A program made the position numbers and the translations under genes. A stretch of DNA of 49,052 nt from Acidobacteriaceae bacterium (GTDB taxonomy: Bacteria > Acidobacteriota > Terriglobia > Terriglobales > Acidobacteriaceae): assembly GCA_025350325.1 (NCBI GenBank), contig JANXYB010000064.1, forward strand, positions 1-49,052, given 5' to 3'. The first letter of the stretch is position 1; every line of letters starts with the position of its first letter. The notes below the pieces were generated by a model. That model did not search any database. It saw nothing but the letters and a program-made list of their open reading frames with translations, and was not told where the DNA came from. Below are positions 35,415-43,747 of the stretch, piece by piece.

Positions 35415-38400
35415 TCAGTAGTAGAACTTGGCGGCAAGCTGAATGAGCCTTGGCGCTAGTGCGCCCGTCGTAAACCCGAAACTCGGAGTTCCCATGATAG
35501 TTGAGTTGATGGAGTTCTGAGGCCCCGGCGCTGCGAATTGGAAGTTTGGATGATTGAAGGCATTGAATGTTTCAGCTCTGATTTCGATATGCCTGGACTC
35601 GCCCAGAGGGATCTTCTTCACGAGCGAAAAATCGACATTTTGCTGTCCAGGACCTTCAAGGCTGTTGATGCTCACATTGCCCGTAGACCCGGGAGCCGGA
35701 TTCTGGAAGGCGCATGTATTGAAAAATGTGCCGGGGATGCAGGGCTTCGAAGTGGCTTTAACGCCGGGAACAAAGTCGGGACGTTGCTGTCCGTCGGAGT
35801 TGGCAAAGTTGGCATTTCCATCCGTCACGGTGAACCAAGTGCCTGAGGAAAGAGTGAGGATGCCTGACCAGTTCCAGTCACCGAGCACAGCGTCGATTGC
35901 TCGATTCCCGGTCGCAAATTGCTTTCCCTTGCCGAAAGGCAAGTCATACAGATAGCTTGCCACGAAGCGATTGCGCACGTCGAAGTCCAATGGCCCATAT
36001 TCCTGATTGGGATACCGGCTGTTGCGGAAGCCGTCGTTGTTCTGCGAGCCGAGATCGGCGCTGCTGGCGTTTCCAAGGGCCTTGCTGTAGGTGTAGTTGA
36101 CGATGTACTCCAGACCGTGGCTCAAGCGTTGCGTCAGCGAAGTCTGCAAGCTGTTGTAGTTAGATGAACCAGACGATCTGAGATAGCCGATGGGAGCGTC
36201 CACGAAAGGGAACGGGCGGCGTGGTGCTGAAGCGGCGGAACTGTCCGCTGTTGGCTGCGCCTGATTGCCGTTGAGATAGATGTAGGAACGGTCGCTCTTG
36301 GAGCCGATGTAGCCCGTTTCAATCATTGCCTTATCGGTCAACTGGTACTGGGTTGTGAGGTGCCATTGCATGACGTAGGGCATGCGAAGGTTCGGTTGCA
36401 AGGCGAACAGGGTAGGAGTGTTTGGATCAACCAGTGCGCTGGCTGGAAATCCCTGAGACAGGGTGCTGATCCCGGGCACACCGCAGTTCTCGACCGCGTT
36501 ATAGGAAGGCAGGCTGCACGGGGCTGAAAAAGTCTGCGTGATGAAAAACGGGGGATTGAATCCAGGGCTTGGATTGCTGTACGGACCGGCTTCGTCGCCA
36601 TTGAAGAAGACCCCGAATGCACTCTGAAGAACGAGGCGTTTGGTTGCGTTATAGGCCAAGCCTATGCGCGGGGAGAAATCCTTATAGTCGGCTGAAATCA
36701 GGGCGTCCGACGCATTGTGGTTTACCGGAAGAGTCTGGGACAGGAGAGGAGTCAGCGTGGCCTTGTTACTCCGTGGGATATCGAGTTTGCCGGTGACTGG
36801 ATTGAAATTTGCCTGGGCTGCTCCCTTTGAAAGCACGGGGGAGAAATACTCCCATCGCATGCCCATATTGAGGGTGAGCTTCGGCATGACACGCCAATCG
36901 TTCTGGAGGAATAGAGCATACGTGTGGCGAGAGTAGTCGATGTTGTTCAGGTTGTTGATAAAGCCACCACTCGGTTGCCCTGTGAGCAGATCCGCGAGGC
37001 TATTCCCGCCTGTCCCCGGACTGCCCGCGTTGTCGGTGTACTGGTGTGTGAAATCGAGGAATCCACGCGGGTACGCGGGCTCGAAGATTGAAAATCGTTC
37101 AGGGCGAATCTCGCCGCCAAACTTCCAGGTATCGTTGCCCGAAATCAACGTAAAAGTGTCGGACAGCATGAACGTGGTCTGTCTTTCGACGGCCGGCAGA
37201 TAGGTTGGGCTTCCCAGGTTGGATGCGTCGCTGAATGTCATCTGCGGCAAGCCGCCGTTGTTGGTTCCGGGAGTGTAAGGGACTCCGGGAAAACCAATAT
37301 TAGCGGCAACGTTTTCGCCGGAGTTCGACTGATATCTGCTGGTCCTGAGTTTGTTGGCGCCAAAGCGCAGTTCGTTCACCTTGTGCACGGAGAAGATATG
37401 AGCTTCGCTGGCTGCGCCGGCGTAAGCAGTGATCTGTTGAACACCGTCGAAGAACCCGCCTCCATCGGCCGTCCCGGGGAAGGGCGAACCTATGGTCTCA
37501 GGACTGTTACTCATGCTGAAACGATAGAACGCCGTATCTCTGGGGGAGATCACCTGGTCTACGCGGACATCTCCCTGGTTCAGGGTCTGCGTAGTTATGG
37601 GATCGGAGAGGTAGTTATAGCCGACTCCATTGGCATTCGAAGCTGGATAGAGTTTGATCAGGTTGAGGCCCAGCGCATCGGTGCTGGCAGCAGGAACAAT
37701 GTTGCTCGGCACACCGTTTACATAACCGAAGGGAACGCCGCAATATGCGTTGCTTCCGTCAACGACGCCGACGAATTGGGTCTTGGTAGTATCGAAGATT
37801 TCTCCGTTATATGTCGGAACGCCGTTGCAGTCGTTTACGCCTGTCGGAGAGGTCGTGTCCAATTGTGCGGTGAAGTCGCCTCCTAGTTGGGCCGCGGTGG
37901 GAACCACGGATGTGGCCACCTGCGCCTGGCTGAGGCGTAAGCCCTGATAATCGACGAAAAAGAGCAGCTTATCTGGGATGATCCTTCCACCGAAAGTGAC
38001 GCCATATTGGTTCTGGCGGTAGGGTTGGCGGGCTGTGTCGAAATAATTCTCCGCGTCGAAGTTTTGATTGCGCAAAAATTCATAGACTGAGCCATGGAAC
38101 TGGTTGCTTCCACCCTTTGTGGTGGCATTGACGATTGCGCCGGTGGACCTGCCAAACTCAGCATCATAATTGCCTGTTTCAATCTTGAATTCCTGGAGCG
38201 CGTCCGGTGGCGGCATGATGACGTAATTGGCTTCGTTGAGGAGATCAGGCAGATTCGAGTTATTATCGACACCATCGAGAAGGAAGTTGTTGTCAAGAGA
38301 ACGCGAACCGCTGGCGCTGAAGCCGTAGCCGCCTGAGTCACGAGCCCCAGGCTCGCTGGTGGTCACGCCTACGGTAAGTTGGGCGAGTTGTACAGCATTG

Positions 38401-38858
38401 CGTCCATTGAGCGGGAAGCCCACCATAGCTTCGCTGTCGATGACCTGACCGGTCTCTGAGGAGTCCGTCTCTAACAACGGCGCTGCATCGGTGACTTCAA
38501 CGTGCTCGCTGATTGCACCCAGTTGAAGGGTGGTGTCTACTCGCTGACGCTGCTGTACATCCAAGGTAATCGGTCCGGCAATGGTCTGCTTGAAACCGGG
38601 CGCAGATATGGTGATTTGATACGTGCCGATACGAACAGGGCTGATCGTCCAGGCTCCGGAGCTATCGCTCTGCGCGTGATAGCTGTAATTAGTCGAAGTG
38701 TTCATTACCACTATCGTGGCGTTGGGGACTGTAGCTCCGGTTGCGTCAACGACACGGCCCTCTAATGTGGCAGTGTCTCGTTGCGCTGCGAGAGGGTAGC
38801 TGACCATAATCAGCAGGCCTATACACAGTGCACGCAGGCTGAAGTTTCCTTGAAACAT
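35415..38858 (-). CDS. Oar-like TonB-dependent receptor 1
   Basis: A 1147-residue outer-membrane protein. The start at 38858 has AGGGAGG seven bases upstream and leads straight into a signal peptide (LRALCIGLLIMVSYPLAAQ). A carboxypeptidase-regulatory domain follows (TLEGRVVDATGATVPNATIV), then the plug (MVGFPLNGRNAVQLAQLTVG, LDGVDNNSNLPDL, NYDAEFGRSTGAIVNA) and a large beta barrel ending LIQLAAKFYY with an aromatic terminus. This architecture is characteristic of Acidobacteria, where such proteins are thought to import large carbohydrates. It is divergent from agaS across a long control region, which fits uptake of the glycan degraded by this locus. Confidence 0.93.
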   Translation of the reverse strand: MFQGNFSLRALCIGLLIMVSYPLAAQRDTATLEGRVVDATGATVPNATIVVMNTSTNYSYHAQSDSSGAWTISPVRIGTYQITISAPGFKQTIAGPITLDVQQRQRVDTTLQLGAISEHVEVTDAAPLLETDSSETGQVIDSEAMVGFPLNGRNAVQLAQLTVGVTTSEPGARDSGGYGFSASGSRSLDNNFLLDGVDNNSNLPDLLNEANYVIMPPPDALQEFKIETGNYDAEFGRSTGAIVNATTKGGSNQFHGSVYEFLRNQNFDAENYFDTARQPYRQNQYGVTFGGRIIPDKLLFFVDYQGLRLSQAQVATSVVPTAAQLGGDFTAQLDTTSPTGVNDCNGVPTYNGEIFDTTKTQFVGVVDGSNAYCGVPFGYVNGVPSNIVPAASTDALGLNLIKLYPASNANGVGYNYLSDPITTQTLNQGDVRVDQVISPRDTAFYRFSMSNSPETIGSPFPGTADGGGFFDGVQQITAYAGAASEAHIFSVHKVNELRFGANKLRTSRYQSNSGENVAANIGFPGVPYTPGTNNGGLPQMTFSDASNLGSPTYLPAVERQTTFMLSDTFTLISGNDTWKFGGEIRPERFSIFEPAYPRGFLDFTHQYTDNAGSPGTGGNSLADLLTGQPSGGFINNLNNIDYSRHTYALFLQNDWRVMPKLTLNMGMRWEYFSPVLSKGAAQANFNPVTGKLDIPRSNKATLTPLLSQTLPVNHNASDALISADYKDFSPRIGLAYNATKRLVLQSAFGVFFNGDEAGPYSNPSPGFNPPFFITQTFSAPCSLPSYNAVENCGVPGISTLSQGFPASALVDPNTPTLFALQPNLRMPYVMQWHLTTQYQLTDKAMIETGYIGSKSDRSYIYLNGNQAQPTADSSAASAPRRPFPFVDAPIGYLRSSGSSNYNSLQTSLTQRLSHGLEYIVNYTYSKALGNASSADLGSQNNDGFRNSRYPNQEYGPLDFDVRNRFVASYLYDLPFGKGKQFATGNRAIDAVLGDWNWSGILTLSSGTWFTVTDGNANFANSDGQQRPDFVPGVKATSKPCIPGTFFNTCAFQNPAPGSTGNVSINSLEGPGQQNVDFSLVKKIPLGESRHIEIRAETFNAFNHPNFQFAAPGPQNSINSTIMGTPSFGFTTGALAPRLIQLAAKFYY

Positions 38859-39447
38859 ACCGAAGCCTCCCTTTGATCTCAAAAGTGTAGGTGGAAGACG
38901 ATTTCCGCGCCGATGCCTGGCTTTCCACCCTTGCTGGTAGTGAATGCATGGAACGACAAGTAGCGGAGAGAGCTCCCGACTGAGTGCGAAAAATTTTTAA
39001 CTTTTCTTTTCGCTACGACATCGTAGATTGTGTTTCGAATTATTACGAATTTATTCCTTTAAAGTCAACAGAAAAAGAGGAGTCGTACACTTTGGGAGTG
39101 GCCAAGCTCAGGAAGATTCTCGAGGGCTGTACTTGGTCGATCGGTCAGAGGAGATGGATTTCTTCTCATAAACAGCTTGAAGTCGGCATATTATCGTCGT
39201 TATGTTGGTGTCGTTGCCATTACCGTTTGTTCCTATTCTTCTGGATTAGGGTGGGTTCCCAGCAAACGCAGTCGAATGCCACTCTTGTAGATTTATTGTC
39301 GGATCAGCCATTCCCGCAATGATTCGATTCACCCAACTAAGGAATTGACGACGGCTAAGTGTGGGTATAATCTTTCGAGAGATTACGTTTTGTGTCGATT
39401 TTGACAACGGTCTTTTGCATATCTTGGGCATCAGGAGCGAAATCTAT
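38859..39447. promoter_or_regulatory. Long divergent control region of receptor 1 and agaS
   Basis: A 589-base non-coding region. From the left it has a T-rich tract with CTTTTCTTTTCG (39001-39012), a palindrome CTACGA-CA-TCGTAG (39013-39026), and TTCG-N8-CGAA at 39034-39049. The agaS promoter follows near 39345-39371, with a TTTCGAGA box at its start point. The plus-strand open frame at 38984-39322 has no recognisable protein and no ribosome site. Confidence 0.55.
39345..39371 (+). promoter_or_regulatory. Sigma70-type promoter of agaS
   Basis: TTGACG (39345-39350) and TATAAT (39366-39371) are separated by 15 bases, slightly short; reading ATTGAC as the -35 gives 16. Transcription would begin near 39378, about 70 bases before the agaS ATG and inside a TTTCGAGA box. 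Confidence 0.6.
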
Positions 39448-40593
39448 ATGTCACCACACCAGGGCGCGTCCACAGGGACGAGCGTTCATGCCGATTCGCT
39501 GTATACGTTGGCGGAAATTCTTCGACAGCCTCTTCTGTGGCCGGTAACGCTTGAAATGGTCCGTGCGGAGTCGCAGCGGGTGCGACTAGACGAAAAACTC
39601 AGGGGCGCCCGCGTGCTGCTCACGGGTGCGGGAACATCGGCCTATGCGGCCAGCGCCGTGGCGTCTGCGTGGCCGCTGGCCAGCGCCGTGCCCACGACAG
39701 ACCTGCTGGTCGATGCAGAGCGTTATCTGACCGGCATCGATGCCTTAATTTCGCTGGCGCGCTCTGGTGACAGCCCTGAGAGCGCGGCTGTAGTTGAGCA
39801 TGTACGAAACCTGCGTCCGGACATTCAGCACTTCGCCATTGTCTGCGATGGAGAGGGCGCACTGTCCAGATCCAATCTCGACGGCCTTATTGTGCTTGAT
39901 CCACGCACCAATGACCGAAGCCTGGTAATGACCAGCGCGTTCTCAAATCTAGTGGTGGCAGGCCTCGTGCTGGCCAGCCTGGCGCAGCGTCAATCAGAGA
40001 CCATCGCGGCCCTCGTCCATGAACTGAGCGCGAGCGCTGCCGACCGGCTGCCGGAAATCGACGACGCGTGCCAACGCGTAACCGCACGCATTCGCGATCG
40101 CATTGTTGTTCTTTCTTCCTCTCCCCTTCTTGGCTGGCAGAGAGAGGCCGGGCTCAAGACGCTGGAAATGACAGCGGGCCGCTTCCCGCTGATTTCGGAA
40201 ACCTATCTTGGCCTTCGCCACGGTCCCATGTCCTTTGTCACGCCCGACACTCTTGTACTCTGCCTGCTATCCAGCGATCCGGTGCGCAGAAGGTATGAGG
40301 CGGATCTGATTCGTGAACTTCGCGCGAAGAAAATCGGCTACCTGGTGGGCATCGCGGATGCCAAAGAATCTCTAGGTCTGTTCGACCAACTCATTCCTGC
40401 CGTGGCGCCGCGAATAGACGATGCATTGCGTACTCCCTTTGAAATCCTGGGTCCGCAGCTGCTCGGCTATCATTTGAGTTTGCGCACCGGTCTGAACCCC
40501 GATAATCCCAGCCCGGACGGGGTGATTAACCGGGTAGTGAGCGGCGTCAAGATTTATCCACAACGTGCCGTGGAGACGCGGAAATCCAAATGA
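39448..40593 (+). CDS. agaS: SIS-domain sugar isomerase/deaminase, AgaS-like
   Basis: A 381-residue protein starting at 39448, with AGGAG ten bases upstream. Two SIS domains are visible: the first with RVLLTGAGTSAYAASAVASA and ISLARSGDSPESAAVVEHV, the second with RIVVLSSSPLLGWQREAGLK and SETYLGLRHGPMSFV, whose Glu and His are catalytic in AgaS. The family converts galactosamine-6-phosphate to tagatose-6-phosphate and ammonia. The next gene, a kinase, overlaps it by four bases, so both are made together. The GatZ-like protein could use its product. Confidence 0.93.
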   Translation: MSPHQGASTGTSVHADSLYTLAEILRQPLLWPVTLEMVRAESQRVRLDEKLRGARVLLTGAGTSAYAASAVASAWPLASAVPTTDLLVDAERYLTGIDALISLARSGDSPESAAVVEHVRNLRPDIQHFAIVCDGEGALSRSNLDGLIVLDPRTNDRSLVMTSAFSNLVVAGLVLASLAQRQSETIAALVHELSASAADRLPEIDDACQRVTARIRDRIVVLSSSPLLGWQREAGLKTLEMTAGRFPLISETYLGLRHGPMSFVTPDTLVLCLLSSDPVRRRYEADLIRELRAKKIGYLVGIADAKESLGLFDQLIPAVAPRIDDALRTPFEILGPQLLGYHLSLRTGLNPDNPSPDGVINRVVSGVKIYPQRAVETRKSK

Positions 40594-41525
40594 AGAAACG
40601 TTTCGATGTCACCATTGCCGGTGAAATCAACCTTGATCTGATTCTCTACGGGCTACCAGAGGCGATGCCGACAGAGAGAGAACTGCTGGCCACCGGCTTC
40701 GGCATGACGTTGGGAAGCTCCTCGGCAATTGTGGCCCATAACCTGGCCGCGCTCGGTGTCTCGGTCGGTTTCGTAACGCGGCTAGGAGACGACCCGCTCG
40801 GCAACATTGCCCTCGAACGGCTAGCGGAGAAGGGAATCGACCTCTCGTGCGTCAAGCGCGTATCCGGCGGCACATCTACCGGTGTAACAATCCTTCTGCC
40901 CCATGGAGGCGAGCGGCATATCCTCACTTATCCGGGGACAATGTTCGAGATGTCTGCCTCCGACCTCGATTTGAATTACCTCGCTTCGAGCCGACACTTC
41001 CATCTCTCCTCACTTTACCTTCATAAGACACTGCTGCCAGACCTGCCCCGCATTCTGCGTCACCTGAAGTCAGAAGGGCTGTCTCTTTCGCTCGACACGA
41101 ATGACGATCCTGAAGGTACCTGGGGGGCACCTCTCGATGAGTTGCTGGGAATCGTGGATATCTTTCTGCCCAACGAGGACGAAGCCTGCCGCATCACCGG
41201 CAAACCCGATGCGGAGCGCGCGATTGAAGTTCTGGCGAAGCGCGTGCCGCTCGTCGCGATCAAGTGCGGCAAGCGGGGTTCTCTTGTCGAGAAGGCCGGT
41301 CGCCGCTGGTTCGTTCCCGCGCAAGTTGTGACGCCTGTTGATACGATCGGCGCCGGCGATAGTTTCAATGCCGGATTCTTGGCGGCGTACCTGCGCGGAG
41401 AAACTCCAGAGGCCTGCGCTGGTTTTGGAAATCGCGTCGCAGCTTTGTCGACCCTTCGACCGGGTGGCACGGAGTCCTTCCGCGATGCCGCATTTATGGA
41501 AGCGTTTCTTGGTGTGGCGGACTAA
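40590..41525 (+). CDS. PfkB-family carbohydrate kinase
   Basis: A 311-residue ribokinase-fold kinase. DVTIAGEINLDLILYGLPEA at the N-terminus binds sugar. The anion-hole and catalytic signature is DTIGAGDSFNAGFLAAYLRG (about residues 250-270, catalytic Asp in GAGD). A mid-protein LPNEDEACRITG segment is also typical. It overlaps agaS (ATGA). Because no PTS genes are seen, it may phosphorylate the incoming sugar (galactosamine or N-acetylgalactosamine), as in non-PTS pathways. A tagatose-6-phosphate kinase role is the alternative. Confidence 0.92.
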   Translation: MKKRFDVTIAGEINLDLILYGLPEAMPTERELLATGFGMTLGSSSAIVAHNLAALGVSVGFVTRLGDDPLGNIALERLAEKGIDLSCVKRVSGGTSTGVTILLPHGGERHILTYPGTMFEMSASDLDLNYLASSRHFHLSSLYLHKTLLPDLPRILRHLKSEGLSLSLDTNDDPEGTWGAPLDELLGIVDIFLPNEDEACRITGKPDAERAIEVLAKRVPLVAIKCGKRGSLVEKAGRRWFVPAQVVTPVDTIGAGDSFNAGFLAAYLRGETPEACAGFGNRVAALSTLRPGGTESFRDAAFMEAFLGVAD

Positions 41526-41562
41526 AAAAGAACACGTAGGCCAGCCGCAGGCCGATGTCCTG

Positions 41563-41598
41563 AAGACTCTAGTGGTCCAGAAGACTCCTGTGGTCCAC
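41563..41598. repeat. Tandem 18-bp repeat, two copies
   Basis: AAGACTCTAGTGGTCCAG is followed directly by AAGACTCCTGTGGTCCAC (15 of 18 identical). It lies between the convergent kinase and hydrolase genes. Function unknown; it could form alternate hairpins (AGTGG with CCACT). Confidence 0.6.
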
Positions 41599-41639
41599 TG
41601 AGTGCTGCTTTCGTTCGAGGCGGTCCTTGTCTTCTAGTA

Positions 41640-43586
41640 CTACTGTGACTTGGACGTAAACCAGGCAACCGCTCCGCGATCCAAAGTTGGCACGCTGAAT
41701 CGCGGACCCTTCTGCGTAGGTTGGCCGTCTATCAAAATTTCGCTCCCCATGAATGGGAGCCAGTGCAACTTGGCACCAAACTGCCGCGGCATGCGCAATT
41801 CAATATCCTGCTGCACGGCCGGTGTGGCCTTAGCCCCTGCCTGCAATCCGTCGAAATTCGCGAAGAACAAATAGACGCGATCGCCAATGCGCGCTTCATG
41901 CACAACGACGTTCTTTGACGCCCTGACCTCAACGCCCGTGCTCGTGCCGATTGCTTTGAGCAAATCGGGTTCGCTTGCGGGGTCCGAAGCGATGAAATTC
42001 TTTTCCGCACGGCTCAGATATTTCACCTCCCGACCATCGGAAAAGCGTGTCGCACCGTGGAGCAAGTCAAGTTGCTTATCGGCAGCTCCCGTCATAACGA
42101 CCTTTCCGCCTTGCGAGGCATAACGGTGCAAGCCAAGGACTTCTTTCTGGCTCACGGCCTTCACGCTCGGCAGCACCAGCACTTTGCCGTCAAATTGCGC
42201 TAGCGTCCGGGGAGTTACTATCTTGAACTGTATGTGGTTTTGCAGCAGCAAAAGCAAGACTCCCCGGTAAGAGTTCACAAATTCATTGGGATAGAGGTTC
42301 CGTGTTGCATCGGAGAAATATACGCCCGTCTCTCCAACCGGTTTTCGGATAGCGCCAAAGATATCTTCGTGTTTCGCAATCCAACTATAGATCTCTGTTC
42401 GCGTCGGCAGATCATTCGAACCGGACATCACATGCCCCGGCGCATCCCAGACGTTTGCGCCTGCCATGAGCTCTGACATCGCAAGGTTCAGCATCGCGTC
42501 GCGGGGCTGCACATGCTGGGCGCCGTCCCATGAGTAGTTGAGTATCCAAGTCGGCTTATCACCCGCGAAGGCGCGAAAACTACGCATTCCTATTTGATAC
42601 ATGAACCAGTCGAATGGAGATCTCCCCGCCGCTGTATGATCTTCCCCCTCGCCGAACTCATATTCGTGAGCGATTGCATCCACCAGCGGATACAGCCGAT
42701 ATACATCCGCTCCGACCCGAGGCGCAGCGTCTTCGATGCCAGGATAAATCTCTGGGATGACAGAAATATTCGGGTTTGCCGCGATCGCATTTTTACGGAT
42801 GTCAGCGAGAAAATTGTCGATAGTCTTGAGACGAAATTCAACCCACTTCCTGAATCCCGGATCGTCCGCATTGCCGAGTTTAATATCTTTGCGTGCGTCC
42901 AGGCCGGTCTCTTTTCGAAATGCTTCCACGGTCGAGTTATCGAAGCTCGCCCAGCTGTCTTCCCAACCCTTGAAGTGCGTCATCCAGTAAGGAATGTCGA
43001 CATAGATGCCGTCGATGCCGGTTGCCGCAATCTGCCGGACGCGCTGCATGTATATCTTGCGCCAATCCGCGGCATAGGGAGAAATCCAAATATCTTCCTC
43101 GCCCTTCCCAATCCAAAACGCCGCTCCAGAAGTAAACATCGCCGGTTCTCCGGTGATCTTTCGCTGCAGCCACTCAGGATGATCTTTAAACAAGGTATGG
43201 GGCCCGTCGGAGTTTTTCGAAATGCACTCCAAGCCAGCGATATAGACGAATGCCTTGTTACCGGTACGGTGAGCCTCCGCAGCTGCGCTATGAATGGCTG
43301 CAAGCTTCTCGGACGGGTCCAGCAGGCTTTCATACCTTCCGGGGATATCGTTGTCCACTTCGATTCCGTACACTCCGCTCGCTTGGGCCTGCTGAACAAT
43401 CTGCTTCGCGTTGTCCGGAGTGAGTCCCCATGCTGCAATGCGAACGCGCCGCATCCAATCTCGCTGAGGACCGCCGAACTGCGGTGAGCCGTTGGACTGC
43501 TGGGCACCGAGGATGCTCGCCGCGGTGAGTATAAGCGCGAGGACCATACAGGCCTTGCGATCTAAAAGGGGAAAGGCAGCGGACAT
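41640..43586 (-). CDS. Secreted TIM-barrel glycoside hydrolase-like protein
   Basis: A 648-residue protein. The start at 43586 (AGGG about five bases upstream) leads into a signal peptide (ACMVLALILTAASILGAQ). The barrel has candidate acidic residues in ATGIDGIYVDIPYWMTHF, NISVIPEIYPGIED and AIAHEYEFGEGEDHTA. After about residue 430 a GATase-like, beta-galactosidase-trimerisation-type domain appears (VGETGVYFSDATRNLY, KVLVLPSVKAVSQKEV, YASQGGKVVMTGAA), followed by a beta-sandwich end. This layout resembles hypothetical glycosyl hydrolase families related to GH42. Substrate unknown; neighbours suggest a galactose- or galactosamine-containing glycan. Confidence 0.7.
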   Translation of the reverse strand: MSAAFPLLDRKACMVLALILTAASILGAQQSNGSPQFGGPQRDWMRRVRIAAWGLTPDNAKQIVQQAQASGVYGIEVDNDIPGRYESLLDPSEKLAAIHSAAAEAHRTGNKAFVYIAGLECISKNSDGPHTLFKDHPEWLQRKITGEPAMFTSGAAFWIGKGEEDIWISPYAADWRKIYMQRVRQIAATGIDGIYVDIPYWMTHFKGWEDSWASFDNSTVEAFRKETGLDARKDIKLGNADDPGFRKWVEFRLKTIDNFLADIRKNAIAANPNISVIPEIYPGIEDAAPRVGADVYRLYPLVDAIAHEYEFGEGEDHTAAGRSPFDWFMYQIGMRSFRAFAGDKPTWILNYSWDGAQHVQPRDAMLNLAMSELMAGANVWDAPGHVMSGSNDLPTRTEIYSWIAKHEDIFGAIRKPVGETGVYFSDATRNLYPNEFVNSYRGVLLLLLQNHIQFKIVTPRTLAQFDGKVLVLPSVKAVSQKEVLGLHRYASQGGKVVMTGAADKQLDLLHGATRFSDGREVKYLSRAEKNFIASDPASEPDLLKAIGTSTGVEVRASKNVVVHEARIGDRVYLFFANFDGLQAGAKATPAVQQDIELRMPRQFGAKLHWLPFMGSEILIDGQPTQKGPRFSVPTLDRGAVAWFTSKSQ

Positions 43587-43747
43587 AGAACCCTCAGGAA
43601 ACCGTGACTCAGTTGGCGGGTGAAATATAGACCGCGAAGTTTGGTAAGCTGCGCAAGGCTCGCCTTCACAGGCATTCATCATGAACATGCGCGTGCAGGT
43701 TCACGAGGCTCGAACGCTGCTCGAGCTCTCAGTCTTTTTCCGCTGTC

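Noticed and set aside
38984..39322. A 112-codon plus-strand frame in the agaS control region
   Set aside because: Cysteine- and tryptophan-rich without similarity to known domains, no Shine-Dalgarno sequence, and it covers predicted regulatory elements.
39246..39431. A minus-strand frame with LSRRQFLSW, like a twin-arginine signal
   Set aside because: Only 61 codons, no mature protein after the motif, and it crosses the agaS promoter.
42594..43487. A 297-codon plus-strand open frame
   Set aside because: It is antisense to the secreted hydrolase; composition is unlike a real protein and there is no ribosome site.
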